From the NCBI RefSeq assembly GCF_014195635.1, contig NZ_JACICC010000008.1, positions 1-64,000 on the forward strand: a DNA stretch of 64,000 bases, read 5' to 3'. A program made the translations under genes and the position numbers. The notes under the pieces were generated by a model. That model did not search any database. It was not told the DNA's origin and saw only the letters and a list, made by a program, of their open reading frames with translations. Of this stretch, positions 55,962 through 64,000 are shown in pieces. The number at the start of each line of letters is the position of its first letter. Position 1 is the first letter of the stretch. The stretch is from Pseudochelatococcus contaminans (GTDB lineage Bacteria; Pseudomonadota; Alphaproteobacteria; Rhizobiales; Beijerinckiaceae).

Positions 55962-56360
55962 TCAGAACACCTCAAGAAGCACCTCGCCACCTACGTTGAC
56001 TTCCCTAGCCGTGTGGTCAGCCATGACCCCCTTCGGCGTAGAAAGAATGACGACACCAAGACCATCAGCAACACGCGGAAGCTTATCGACGGAGGCGTAG
56101 ACACGACGTCCCGGCTTTGAAACGCGCTGGATGGAGCGGATAACCGGCTCACCATCGAAGTATTTGAGCTCCACCTCGAACTCGGTACGGCCATTGCCAT
56201 ATTCCGTCGTGGTATAGCCGCGAATGTAACCTTCTTCCTTGAGCACCTCAAGCACACGTGCACGAAGCTTGGAACCGGGTGTTGTCAACTTGCCGCGACG
56301 ACGAAGCTGAGCGTTGCGAATGCGCGTAAGCAGATCGCCAAGCGGATCATTGATCGCCAT
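55962..56360 (-). CDS. rpsH: 30S ribosomal protein S8
   Basis: S8 of 132 residues ([30 protein letters not shown]-terminal [27 protein letters not shown]). It binds the central domain of 16S rRNA. In E. coli it also represses spc-operon translation at a site near rplE; I did not identify that structure here. Confidence 0.97.
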   Translation of the reverse strand: MAINDPLGDLLTRIRNAQLRRRGKLTTPGSKLRARVLEVLKEEGYIRGYTTTEYGNGRTEFEVELKYFDGEPVIRSIQRVSKPGRRVYASVDKLPRVADGLGVVILSTPKGVMADHTAREVNVGGEVLLEVF

Positions 56361-56373
56361 ATTTCTGATCTCC

Positions 56374-56679
56374 TTACCAGCTGGACTTCACGAGGCCAGG
56401 GATCTGTCCCTGTGAACCCAATTCGCGCAATGCAATACGAGAAAGCCGCAGCTTGCGGTAGTAAGCGCGCGGACGACCTGTGACTTCACAGCGATTGCGA
56501 ACGCGCGTCGGGTTAGCATTCCGCGGGAGTTCAGCAAGTTTGAGGCGAGCCTCAAAACGCTCTTCGATCGGCAATTCTTCGTTATTCGCAATTGCAAGCA
56601 GCGCTTCGCGCTTAGCCGCATAGCGCTTTACCAGCGCGATGCGACGCTTGTTCTTCTCTATAGAACTTTTCTTAGCCAT
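56374..56679 (-). CDS. rpsN: 30S ribosomal protein S14
   Basis: S14 of 101 residues, the long zinc-free form: no CxxC pairs are present, and [41 protein letters not shown] is typical of the C-minus type. It lies between rplE and rpsH. Confidence 0.97.
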   Translation of the reverse strand: MAKKSSIEKNKRRIALVKRYAAKREALLAIANNEELPIEERFEARLKLAELPRNANPTRVRNRCEVTGRPRAYYRKLRLSRIALRELGSQGQIPGLVKSSW

Positions 56680-56718
56680 GTGTCTTATCTCCGGTGTCCG
56701 CGTATGAGAGATGAACTC

Positions 56719-57294
56719 TCACTGCCGGAACGGGAAGTTAAAGTGCTTCAGCAATGCACGGGCTTCATCATCCGTTTTCGCAGAAGTCACAACAATGATA
56801 TCCATACCCCAAGGCTGCTCAACCTTGTCATAATCAATCTCAGGGAACACAAGGTGTTCCTTAAGACCAAGCGCAAAGTTACCGCGACCATCGAATGACT
56901 TCGCATTAAGTCCGCGGAAATCGCGTACGCGCGGAAGAGCGATGGTTACAAGGCGGTCAAGAAACTCATACATGCGGGTCTTGCGAAGCGTTACCTTCGC
57001 GCCGATCGGCATGTTCTCGCGCAACTTGAACGTCGCTATAGCTTTACGCGCACGCGTAATGACCGGCTTTTGTCCAGCAATTAGAGCAAGATCTGCCGCA
57101 GCAACAGATGCTTTCTTGGAGTCGTTGACCGACTCACCGGCACCGATGTTCAGGACGACCTTCTCGATAGCAGGAACCTGGAGAGGATTCTTGTATCCAA
57201 ACTCCTCGATCAATTTTGGACGCACGACTTCATCGTAATGCGTGCGCAGGCGCGGAACGTAGTTAGCGCCCAGATCTGTGGTTGCATCAGACAT
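56719..57294 (-). CDS. rplE: 50S ribosomal protein L5
   Basis: L5 of 191 residues; [41 protein letters not shown] and [40 protein letters not shown] are clear. It binds 5S rRNA and contacts P-site tRNA. Its start overlaps the end of rplX by 8 bases, so translation is coupled. Confidence 0.97.
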   Translation of the reverse strand: MSDATTDLGANYVPRLRTHYDEVVRPKLIEEFGYKNPLQVPAIEKVVLNIGAGESVNDSKKASVAAADLALIAGQKPVITRARKAIATFKLRENMPIGAKVTLRKTRMYEFLDRLVTIALPRVRDFRGLNAKSFDGRGNFALGLKEHLVFPEIDYDKVEQPWGMDIIVVTSAKTDDEARALLKHFNFPFRQ

Positions 57295-57604
57295 CGATCA
57301 CATCTCCCGAACGCTTCGCAAAGCGAACCTTGCGTCCGTCTTCCAAAATCTTGAATCCAACACGCGTCGGCTTACCGTCTTTCGGGTCGACAAGCGCGAG
57401 GTTGGAGAGGTGCAAAGGCGCCTCTTTGGAGATGATCCCACCTTCGCTGGACGCCGACTGACGAGTATGCCGCTTGACGATGTTAACGCCACGCACCACA
57501 GCCCGCTGCTCGGCAGGAATAACGCTAACAACTTCGCCCGACTGCCCTTTGTCACGGCCAGCAAGCACGACGACCTTGTCGCCTTTCTTGATCTTCGCGG
57601 CCAT
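57287..57604 (-). CDS. rplX: 50S ribosomal protein L24
   Basis: L24 of 105 residues with a KOW motif at the N-terminus ([26 protein letters not shown]) followed by [39 protein letters not shown]. It is an assembly initiator of the large subunit. It overlaps the rplN stop by one base and the rplE start by 8. Confidence 0.97.
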   Translation of the reverse strand: MAAKIKKGDKVVVLAGRDKGQSGEVVSVIPAEQRAVVRGVNIVKRHTRQSASSEGGIISKEAPLHLSNLALVDPKDGKPTRVGFKILEDGRKVRFAKRSGDVIDV

Positions 57605-57972
57605 TACAACACCTCGGGAGCAAGCGAAATAATTTTCATGTGATTTTTAGCGCGCAGTTCACGTGGAACCGGGCCAAAGATACGCGTACCAACAGGCTCC
57701 TTCTGATTATTAATCAGAACGGCTGCGTTATTATCAAAGCGGATGACAGACCCATCAGCACGGCGAATATCCTTCGCTGTGCGGACAACAACAGCCTTCA
57801 TCACGTCGCCCTTCTTCACGCGACCGCGTGGAATGGCTTCCTTAACGGAGACGACAATAATATCGCCGACGCCTGCGTACTTGCGCTTCGCGCCACCAAG
57901 CACCTTGATGCACATGACACGACGAGCGCCGGAATTATCGGCAACGTCGAGGTTAGTTTGCATCTGGATCAT
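57604..57972 (-). CDS. rplN: 50S ribosomal protein L14
   Basis: L14 of 122 residues ([76 protein letters not shown]). First gene of the spc segment, 95 bases after rpsQ; I saw no convincing terminator in that gap, so S10 and spc genes may be one transcript. Confidence 0.97.
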   Translation of the reverse strand: MIQMQTNLDVADNSGARRVMCIKVLGGAKRKYAGVGDIIVVSVKEAIPRGRVKKGDVMKAVVVRTAKDIRRADGSVIRFDNNAAVLINNQKEPVGTRIFGPVPRELRAKNHMKIISLAPEVL

Positions 57973-58067
57973 GGCACAGATCCTTTCTCTGTCTCAGACG
58001 GTTTCCGTTCATTCGGACTACGCCTGACGGGGATCTTCTGGTCCCCTGGCCTATATCGATTTAAAAC

Positions 58068-58319
58068 TTACGCTTCCGAGTTACCCTGCTCATTTTGCAG
58101 AACAACCCATGACTTCAAACGCGACAATGGACGCGTCTCTTCAATCCAAACCGTATCGCCAACCTTGAACTGATTAGCCTCATCATGAGCATGAAAGTTC
58201 TTGGTACGGCGAACGGTCTTTTTCAGCAGCGGATGGGTAAAACGACGCTCGACCTTGACTACGACGGTCTTGTCCTGCTTGTCGCTAACAACCACGCCCT
58301 GCAGTGTACGTTTCGGCAT
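58068..58319 (-). CDS. rpsQ: 30S ribosomal protein S17
   Basis: S17 of 83 residues, an OB-fold primary 16S binder ([47 protein letters not shown]). ATG 58319 is the family start. Last gene of the S10 segment. Confidence 0.97.
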   Translation of the reverse strand: MPKRTLQGVVVSDKQDKTVVVKVERRFTHPLLKKTVRRTKNFHAHDEANQFKVGDTVWIEETRPLSRLKSWVVLQNEQGNSEA

Positions 58320-58329
58320 TATCGACTCC

Positions 58330-58545
58330 TCAGGCCTTACCCGCGCTGGCGAGCTTCGCCTGCTGGAACGTCTTAACCCGCGCAATATCGCGGCGAACTT
58401 CCTTGACACGACCTGTGTTTTCAAGCTGGCCGGTTGCCCGCTGAAAACGCAGATTGAACTGCTCCTTTTTGAGCTTAAGAAGCTCATCCTGAAGCTGGTC
58501 TGCCGACAATACCTTGAGGTCGGAGAGCCTCTGCTTTGATGTCAT
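58330..58545 (-). CDS. rpmC: 50S ribosomal protein L29
   Basis: L29 of 71 residues, a helical hairpin ([51 protein letters not shown]). It sits at the exit tunnel near L23. Between rplP and rpsQ with short gaps of 10-11 bases. Confidence 0.97.
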   Translation of the reverse strand: MTSKQRLSDLKVLSADQLQDELLKLKKEQFNLRFQRATGQLENTGRVKEVRRDIARVKTFQQAKLASAGKA

Positions 58546-58556
58546 ATCGCCCTCCT

Positions 58557-58970
58557 TTACTCGGCGATTCGTTGAACAAAACGCGTCTTGATCGGCAGTT
58601 TTGCAGCACCAAGGCGAAGCGCTTCACGCGCGATCTCCTCGTTAACACCTGCAAGCTCGAACAACACACGGCCAGGCTTAACACGAGCCGCCCAATAATC
58701 AGGCGACCCCTTACCTTTACCCATGCGCACTTCCGCCGGCTTATCCGATACCGGAAGATCCGGGAAAATACGAATCCACACACGCCCTTGACGCTTCATT
58801 TGACGCGTAATGGCACGACGTGCTGCTTCGATCTGACGTGCCGTAACCCGTTCGGGTTCAAGCGCCTTCAGGCCAAACTCACCAAAGTTCAAATCGGTCC
58901 CACCCTTGGCCTCGCCATGAATGCGACCTTTGAACTGCTTACGAAACTTCGTCCTCTTGGGCTGAAGCAT
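58557..58970 (-). CDS. rplP: 50S ribosomal protein L16
   Basis: L16 of 137 residues ([64 protein letters not shown]). It helps organise the A-site region of the large subunit. It lies 18 bases after rpsC. Confidence 0.97.
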   Translation of the reverse strand: MLQPKRTKFRKQFKGRIHGEAKGGTDLNFGEFGLKALEPERVTARQIEAARRAITRQMKRQGRVWIRIFPDLPVSDKPAEVRMGKGKGSPDYWAARVKPGRVLFELAGVNEEIAREALRLGAAKLPIKTRFVQRIAE

Positions 58971-58988
58971 TTATCCTACTCCCGCTCC

Positions 58989-59708
58989 TTAAGCCGCAGA
59001 ATCACGCCGGCCATGACCATGGGAGCGCTGACCGCTGCTGCCCTCGTCTGCCAGTCTCTTATCCTGAGCCAACGGATCGTGCTCCAGGATCTCGCCCTTG
59101 AAGATCCAGACCTTGATTCCACACGTACCGTATGTCGTGAAGGCAGTTGCTGTACCATAATCAATATCAGCACGCAAGGTGTGAAGAGGCACACGACCTT
59201 CACGATACCACTCGATACGAGCGATTTCGGCTCCGCCCAGTCGGCCCGAACAGTTGATACGAATACCTTCGGCACCCAGGCGAATAGCCGACTGAACGGC
59301 ACGCTTCATTGCGCGACGAAATGCCACACGACGCTCAAGCTGCTGTGCGATCGAGTCGGCAACCAACGTAGCATCGGTTTCAGGCTTACGCACTTCGACG
59401 ATGTTGATGCTGACTTCGGCTTTCGTCAGCTTCGACACAATCTGGCGCAGCTTTTCGATGTCCGCGCCTTTCTTACCGATGACAACACCCGGACGAGCCG
59501 AGTAAATCGTCACGCGTGCCTTGCGGTGCGGGCGTTCGATAACAATGCGTGATACCGCGGCCTGCTTGAGCTGCTTGAGGAGTGCCTTGCGGATGGCAAA
59601 ATCCTCATGCAGCAGCTTGCCGTATTCGGCCTTCGCCGCGAACCAGCGAGAATCCCACGTCCGGTTGATACCGAGACGCAGGCCGATCGGATTGACCTTC
59701 TGACCCAT
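58989..59708 (-). CDS. rpsC: 30S ribosomal protein S3
   Basis: S3 of 239 residues with the KH-type 2 domain ([30 protein letters not shown]) and the C-terminal domain ending in a basic His/Gly-rich tail. ATG 59708 starts [14 protein letters not shown] as in homologues; an in-frame start 42 bases upstream lies in rplV. Confidence 0.97.
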   Translation of the reverse strand: MGQKVNPIGLRLGINRTWDSRWFAAKAEYGKLLHEDFAIRKALLKQLKQAAVSRIVIERPHRKARVTIYSARPGVVIGKKGADIEKLRQIVSKLTKAEVSINIVEVRKPETDATLVADSIAQQLERRVAFRRAMKRAVQSAIRLGAEGIRINCSGRLGGAEIARIEWYREGRVPLHTLRADIDYGTATAFTTYGTCGIKVWIFKGEILEHDPLAQDKRLADEGSSGQRSHGHGRRDSAA

Positions 59709-59718
59709 CGTCTCCTCC

Positions 59719-60099
59719 TCAAGCCTCAGATGCCGCTTCGCGCACCACAATGGTCAAGTGCGAAAACGGTTTTTCGATGCGTGCACCACGACCGCGGGCG
59801 CGTGCGTGGAAACGCTTCATTACAAGCCCTTTGCCGACGAAAGCTTCCGCAACCACGAGATCATCGATATCGAGTTCATGGTTGTTTTCGGCATTGGCAA
59901 TAGCGCTTTCCAGCGCCTTGCGAACGTCAATCGCAATACGCTTGCGGCTGAACTGAAGATCGGCCAAGGCACGATCAACTTTCTTGCCACGAATGAGCTG
60001 CGCAACAAGGTTCAACTTCTGGGGGGAAACACGCAGATTGCGTGCTACAGCCCTGGCTTCGTTGTCCTTCAGCGCGCGGGGAGCAGATGCCTTACCCAT
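59719..60099 (-). CDS. rplV: 50S ribosomal protein L22
   Basis: L22 of 126 residues ([44 protein letters not shown]), with the beta-hairpin [25 protein letters not shown] that lines the exit tunnel. Mutations in that hairpin give macrolide resistance in other bacteria; the loop here looks ordinary. Confidence 0.97.
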   Translation of the reverse strand: MGKASAPRALKDNEARAVARNLRVSPQKLNLVAQLIRGKKVDRALADLQFSRKRIAIDVRKALESAIANAENNHELDIDDLVVAEAFVGKGLVMKRFHARARGRGARIEKPFSHLTIVVREAASEA

Positions 60100-60102
60100 G
60101 GC

Positions 60103-60381
60103 TTATCTCCTCTTCGCTTTTTTATCAGCTGCGTGTCCATGGAAGGTACGCGTCGGCGAAAATTCGCCAAACTTGTGACCGACCATTTCCTCGGTGACAG
60201 CAACCGGAATGTGCTTCTGACCGTTGTAGACGCCAAACGTCAACCCAATGAAGTGAGGCAGGATCGTAGAGCGGCGGCTCCAGATCTTGATCACTTCGGA
60301 ACGGCCAGACGCGCGTGCGGTCTCGGCCTTCTTGAGGACATAGCCGTCAACAAACGGACCTTTCCATGTAGAACGTGCCAT
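60103..60381 (-). CDS. rpsS: 30S ribosomal protein S19
   Basis: S19 of 92 residues ([80 protein letters not shown]). Only 3 bases separate it from rplV. Confidence 0.97.
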   Translation of the reverse strand: MARSTWKGPFVDGYVLKKAETARASGRSEVIKIWSRRSTILPHFIGLTFGVYNGQKHIPVAVTEEMVGHKFGEFSPTRTFHGHAADKKAKRR

Positions 60382-60391
60382 TGCGCGCCCC

Positions 60392-61231
60392 TTACCTCTT
60401 CTTCTTCGCGTGGCGGCTGGACACGATAAAAGCGTCCGTCCGTTTGTTGGAACGGGTCTTCTTGCCCTTGGTCGGCTTACCCCATGGCGTCACGGGATGA
60501 CGACCACCGGACGTACGACCTTCACCACCACCGTGAGGATGGTCGATCGGGTTCATGGTCACGCCACGGTTATGCGGACGACGGCCTAGCCAACGCGAAC
60601 GACCGGCTTTGCCTTTGTTTGTGTTCATATGGTCCGGGTTGGACACAGCACCCACTGTGGCAAAGCACTGACCATGAACGAGACGCTGCTCACCTGAGTT
60701 GAGACGCAGGATCACATATCCCTGATCACGGCCAACGATCTGCGCATACGCACCTGCTGAACGTGCAATGGCGCCGCCCTTGCCGATCTTCAGTTCGATG
60801 TTGTGCACAATCGTACCGACAGGAATGCTCGCCAGCGGTAATGCATTACCCGGCTTGATATCAGCCTGCTCACCCGAGGTTACCGAATCACCGGCGCTAA
60901 GACGCTGCGGCGCGAGGATGTAGGATTTTCCTCCATCCGGAAATGCCAGCAGAGCAATGAACGCGCTGCGATTCGGATCGTATTCAATGCGCTCGACCGT
61001 TGCGATCTCTCCAATCCGCTCGCGGCGCTTGAAGTCGACAATACGATACGAACGCTTGTGGCCGCCGCCGCGGAAACGAACGGTAATACGTCCGTTATTA
61101 TTGCGGCCGCCCTTACGGGTCAGTCCTTCGGTCAGCGCCTTTTCCGGCGCCCCCCGATGCAACCCCGTCCGGTCGACGATCACCAGCTGACGCTGGCTCG
61201 GCGTAACCGGTTTGAAGTGCTTCAAAGCCAT
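60392..61231 (-). CDS. rplB: 50S ribosomal protein L2
   Basis: L2 of 279 residues with the RNA-binding OB and SH3-like domains and the conserved peptidyl-transferase-proximal [38 protein letters not shown]. Complete, between rplW and rpsS. Confidence 0.97.
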   Translation of the reverse strand: MALKHFKPVTPSQRQLVIVDRTGLHRGAPEKALTEGLTRKGGRNNNGRITVRFRGGGHKRSYRIVDFKRRERIGEIATVERIEYDPNRSAFIALLAFPDGGKSYILAPQRLSAGDSVTSGEQADIKPGNALPLASIPVGTIVHNIELKIGKGGAIARSAGAYAQIVGRDQGYVILRLNSGEQRLVHGQCFATVGAVSNPDHMNTNKGKAGRSRWLGRRPHNRGVTMNPIDHPHGGGEGRTSGGRHPVTPWGKPTKGKKTRSNKRTDAFIVSSRHAKKKR

Positions 61232-61252
61232 CGGTTTACTCCTTCACCAGCT

Positions 61253-61549
61253 TCACAAGCCTGTCGTCACATCAATGCTATGACCTTCGGCGAGGGTCAC
61301 AACTGCTTTCTTGACGTCTGACCGCTGACCTAAAAGACCACGGAAGCGCTTTGTCTTGCCTTTGGTCAGGAGCGTATTAACGCTCACGACCTTAACATCG
61401 AAAAGCTTTTCAACCGCTGTTTTGATCTGCGGCTTGGTCGCCGTACGGGCGACCTTGAAAATGACCTTGTTCTGCTCCGAAAGGTTTGTAGCCTTTTCGG
61501 TAATAACAGGGCCGACGATCACGTCATAATGGCGCGGATCCTGACTCAT
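61253..61549 (-). CDS. rplW: 50S ribosomal protein L23
   Basis: L23 of 98 residues ([65 protein letters not shown]). It is the docking site for trigger factor and SRP at the tunnel exit. Its start overlaps the rplD stop by four bases. Confidence 0.97.
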   Translation of the reverse strand: MSQDPRHYDVIVGPVITEKATNLSEQNKVIFKVARTATKPQIKTAVEKLFDVKVVSVNTLLTKGKTKRFRGLLGQRSDVKKAVVTLAEGHSIDVTTGL

Positions 61550-62166
61550 TTGAAGCGCGCCTCCAACGCGTCCACGGCGGCCTTTGTCAGAACAAGAGTG
61601 TCCCGCCGCAGGATGTCATAGACATTGATACCCTGCACCGGCAGGACATCGAGATTCGGAATGTTACGGGCTGCGAGACCGAAATTAACGTCGATCTCAT
61701 TACCACCAATAAAGAGCGCGTTAGAAAGCCCCAGCTTACCAAGCTGCTCACGCAACAGTTTAGTCTTCGGCTCCGCTGTGCGGACCTCGTCGATGACAAT
61801 CAATGTCTGCGCGCGAGCTTTCGCGGACAGTGCATGCTTGAGAGCAAGCTGTCTGACCTTCTTCGGCAAATCGTGCGCATGATTGCGCGCTACCGGACCA
61901 AAAGCCTTGCCACCACCACGAAACTGCGGTGCGCGCGCCGAACCATGACGTGCTCCGCCCGTACCTTTTTGGCGGTAGAGCTTTTTACCTGTCCGGTTGA
62001 TCTCCGACCGACCGAGCGACTGGTGTGTACCAGCCTGGCGCTTGGCAAGCTGCCAACGCACATAGCGCTGAATCAGATCAAGGCGAGGCTCAAGACCAAA
62101 GATCGCATCGTCGAGCTCGATCGCGCCGGCAGTCCCGCCGTCGAGTGTTGTAATATCGAGCTTCAT
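61546..62166 (-). CDS. rplD: 50S ribosomal protein L4
   Basis: L4 of 206 residues, with the extended loop reaching the exit tunnel ([54 protein letters not shown]). In E. coli L4 represses the S10 operon; no leader structure could be verified here. It overlaps rplC by four bases. Confidence 0.97.
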   Translation of the reverse strand: MKLDITTLDGGTAGAIELDDAIFGLEPRLDLIQRYVRWQLAKRQAGTHQSLGRSEINRTGKKLYRQKGTGGARHGSARAPQFRGGGKAFGPVARNHAHDLPKKVRQLALKHALSAKARAQTLIVIDEVRTAEPKTKLLREQLGKLGLSNALFIGGNEIDVNFGLAARNIPNLDVLPVQGINVYDILRRDTLVLTKAAVDALEARFK

Positions 62167-62882
62167 TCTGCGCTCTCCTGAACTTCAGCCACAGCAGCCT
62201 GTGCACCGCGTTCACGGAAGCTGCCTGGAACAGGCGCTTCTTTCGGAAGCGAACGCTTCACCGAATCGCGCACTGTGATCCAGCCCCCGGCAACGCCCGG
62301 CACTGCACCCTCGACAAGAATAAGCCCACGCTCCAAATCGGTCTGCACAACACGCAGATTTTGTGTCGTGACGCGTTCTACACCGAGATGACCAGGCATC
62401 TTCTTGTTCTTGAACGTCTTTCCGGGGTCTTGCCGACCGCCGGTCGAACCGATCGAACGGTGCGACACCGAAACACCATGGCTGGCCCGCAGACCGCCAA
62501 AGTTCCAGCGCTTCATACCACCGGCAAAGCCCTTACCCGTGCTGATGCCTGTCACATCGACAAACTGTCCAGGCACGAAGTGATCGACAGTGATTTCTGC
62601 GCCTACCGGAATTTCCTGACCGGGATCGACACGAAACTCTGCGAGCTTCTGCTTCGGCTCGACCTGCGCAGTCGCGTAATGACCACGTTCGGCTTTCGAG
62701 ACGTTCTTAACCTTGGCTACGCCAACACCGACCTGCAGTGCCGTATAGCCATTCTTTTCGACGGTCCGATGCGCAACAACCTGACAGTTGTCAACTTTGA
62801 GAACCGTTACCGGGATATGCTCCCCCGTATCTGTAAAGACACGAGTCATCCCGACTTTTTTTGCGATGACGCCGGAGCGCAT
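62163..62882 (-). CDS. rplC: 50S ribosomal protein L3
   Basis: L3 of 239 residues ([73 protein letters not shown] with HGV..HRS..GSTG near the peptidyl-transferase centre). ATG 62882 is preferred because GGAGG lies 8 bases upstream; an ATG 6 bases earlier is also in frame. Confidence 0.95.
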   Translation of the reverse strand: MRSGVIAKKVGMTRVFTDTGEHIPVTVLKVDNCQVVAHRTVEKNGYTALQVGVGVAKVKNVSKAERGHYATAQVEPKQKLAEFRVDPGQEIPVGAEITVDHFVPGQFVDVTGISTGKGFAGGMKRWNFGGLRASHGVSVSHRSIGSTGGRQDPGKTFKNKKMPGHLGVERVTTQNLRVVQTDLERGLILVEGAVPGVAGGWITVRDSVKRSLPKEAPVPGSFRERGAQAAVAEVQESAE

Positions 62883-62931
62883 GAGCATATCCTCCAGGGC
62901 GTTCCTGGCTCTGACCATCCCCTAGGGGAGG

Positions 62932-63243
62932 TCAGAGCCTGATTTCCACGTCAACACCAGCAGCCAGATCAAGCTTCATAAGAGCATCGACCGTCTGCGG
63001 TGTGGGTTCAACGATATCGAGAACGCGCAGGTGAGTGCGCATCTCGAACTGCTCGCGCGACGTCTTGTCGATGTGCGGCGAACGATTCACAGTAAACTTC
63101 TTGATACGCGTAGGCAGCGGGATCGGACCCCGTACCTTCGCACCCGTCCGCTTGGCAGTCGACACAATCTCGAGTGTGGAAGCATCCAGCACACGATGGT
63201 CAAACGCCTTGAGGCGGATGCGTATATTCTGACCTTTTGTCAT
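62932..63243 (-). CDS. rpsJ: 30S ribosomal protein S10
   Basis: S10 of 103 residues ([76 protein letters not shown]). It also serves as NusE in antitermination. ATG 63243 ([11 protein letters not shown]) is the family start. First gene of the S10 segment, directly after tuf. Confidence 0.97.
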   Translation of the reverse strand: MTKGQNIRIRLKAFDHRVLDASTLEIVSTAKRTGAKVRGPIPLPTRIKKFTVNRSPHIDKTSREQFEMRTHLRVLDIVEPTPQTVDALMKLDLAAGVDVEIRL

Positions 63244-63277
63244 AACAGCAACCTCAGGCCGAACCCGGCTCAGCGTA

Positions 63278-63299
63278 GCGTCCGGCATAAACCGGACGC
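63278..63299. other. Hairpin between tuf and rpsJ
   Basis: GCGTCCGG pairs perfectly with CCGGACGC across a 6-base loop in the 69-base tuf-rpsJ gap. On the minus strand the T-rich stretch precedes the stem and does not follow it, so it does not read as an intrinsic terminator. It may be a processing or stability element. Confidence 0.4.
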
Positions 63300-63312
63300 C
63301 CCAAAAACAAAC

Positions 63313-64000
63313 TCAAGCGATGATTTCAGCGACGACGCCTGCACCGACGGTACGGCCGCCTTCACGGATAGCGAAGCGCAGCTTCTCTTCCATCGCGATC
63401 GGAACGATCAGCTCCACCTCAACCGAGATGTTGTCGCCCGGCATCACCATTTCCGTTCCTTCCGGGAGCTTCACGATCCCGGTAACGTCCGTTGTGCGGA
63501 AGTAGAACTGAGGACGATAGTTCGCGAAGAACGGAGTATGACGGCCGCCTTCTTCCTTCGTCAGGATGTAAGCCTCAGCCTTGAACTTCGTGTGAGGCTT
63601 GACAGAACCCGGCTTCGCCAGAACCTGACCGCGCTCAACGTCTTCACGCTTCGTGCCGCGAAGCAGAGCACCGACGTTATCGCCAGCCTGACCCTGATCC
63701 AGCAGCTTGCGGAACATTTCAACGCCCGTCACGGTCGTCTTCACGGTCGGACGGATGCCGATGATCTCGACTTCTTCACCGACCTTGACGATGCCACGCT
63801 CAACACGACCCGTCACAACCGTACCGCGACCCGAGATCGAGAACACGTCTTCGACGGGCATCAGGAACGGCTGGTCAATCGGACGCTCAGGCTGCGGAAT
63901 GTACGAATCAACCGCTTCCATCAGCTTCAGAACCGCTTCACGGCCGATTTCAGCGTTCGAATCCTCAAGCGCTGCAAGTGCCGAACCCTTCACGACCGGA
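63313..64000 (-). CDS. tuf: Elongation factor Tu, C-terminal part (cut by window edge)
   Basis: About 229 residues of EF-Tu are present, from the end of the GTPase domain ([12 protein letters not shown]) through domain 2 ([43 protein letters not shown]) and domain 3 ([25 protein letters not shown] to VVAEIIA). The N-terminal nucleotide-binding motifs lie beyond base 64000. The gene is part of the str operon that normally precedes rpsJ. It delivers aminoacyl-tRNA to the ribosome. Confidence 0.97.
   Translation of the reverse strand, partial: PVVKGSALAALEDSNAEIGREAVLKLMEAVDSYIPQPERPIDQPFLMPVEDVFSISGRGTVVTGRVERGIVKVGEEVEIIGIRPTVKTTVTGVEMFRKLLDQGQAGDNVGALLRGTKREDVERGQVLAKPGSVKPHTKFKAEAYILTKEEGGRHTPFFANYRPQFYFRTTDVTGIVKLPEGTEMVMPGDNISVEVELIVPIAMEEKLRFAIREGGRTVGAGVVAEIIA

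Noticed and set aside
58536-59552. 338-residue plus-strand frame across rplP and rpsC
   Set aside because: Antisense to conserved ribosomal genes, low-complexity Thr/Arg-rich product.

Overview
The window is a chromosomal segment of an alphaproteobacterium, most likely of the order Hyphomicrobiales (Rhizobiales). The evidence is the complete S10-spc-alpha ribosomal operon followed by degP-like, rarA, crcB and rluC genes; the DUF1285 / CoA pyrophosphatase / DUF6111 / CCA-adding enzyme block facing moxR / DUF58 / DUF4159 genes; and an aap-type ATPase divergent from metC. The genus cannot be fixed from these genes alone.

Region 1 (about 0.2-18.1 kb) is an accessory amine-catabolism island built on gamma-glutamylation chemistry. 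The plus-strand half holds two glutamine-synthetase-fold ligases, an aldehyde dehydrogenase, an APC permease, two class I amidotransferase-fold hydrolases (one PuuD-like), a PAS-only protein and a sigma-54 activator. A near-consensus -24/-12 promoter lies in front of the permease. The minus-strand half holds a second aldehyde dehydrogenase, a tandem SnoaL-fold protein, a FadR-type GntR regulator and a soluble PDC/Cache protein. It diverges from a PuuB-like FAD oxidase, a CDF transporter and a TetR regulator across a promoter region rich in dyads. Together these supply the four Puu steps (ligation to glutamate, oxidation, aldehyde oxidation, hydrolysis) plus uptake and at least three kinds of regulator. 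The actual amine is not known.

Region 2 (18.3-31.5 kb) is ordinary chromosome: an MFS exporter; a minus-strand block of CCA-adding enzyme, DUF6111, CoA pyrophosphatase and DUF1285; the moxR-DUF58-DUF4159-VWA-like envelope operon; a GNAT acetyltransferase; a metallophosphoesterase; and a small membrane protein.

Region 3 (31.5-43.6 kb) is transport. On the minus strand are livH, livK and livM without livG or livF, then a TrpXYZ-type ABC importer and an acyltransferase-3 protein. A YbhN-like membrane protein, a Cys-rich membrane protein and a solitary aapP ATPase divergent from metC follow. The missing partners (livGF, aapJQM) are the main oddities here.

Region 4 (43.7-64 kb), all minus strand, runs rluC, crcB, rarA, a Do-family protease, the alpha operon (rplQ, rpoA, rpsK, rpsM), the spc operon (adk, secY to rplN), the S10 operon (rpsQ to rpsJ) and the C-terminal part of tuf, which is cut by the window edge. 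No rRNA, tRNA, CRISPR array, insertion sequence or prophage was seen. Start sites were adjusted where a Shine-Dalgarno sequence, operon overlap or family N-terminus argued for a start inside the longest reading frame.
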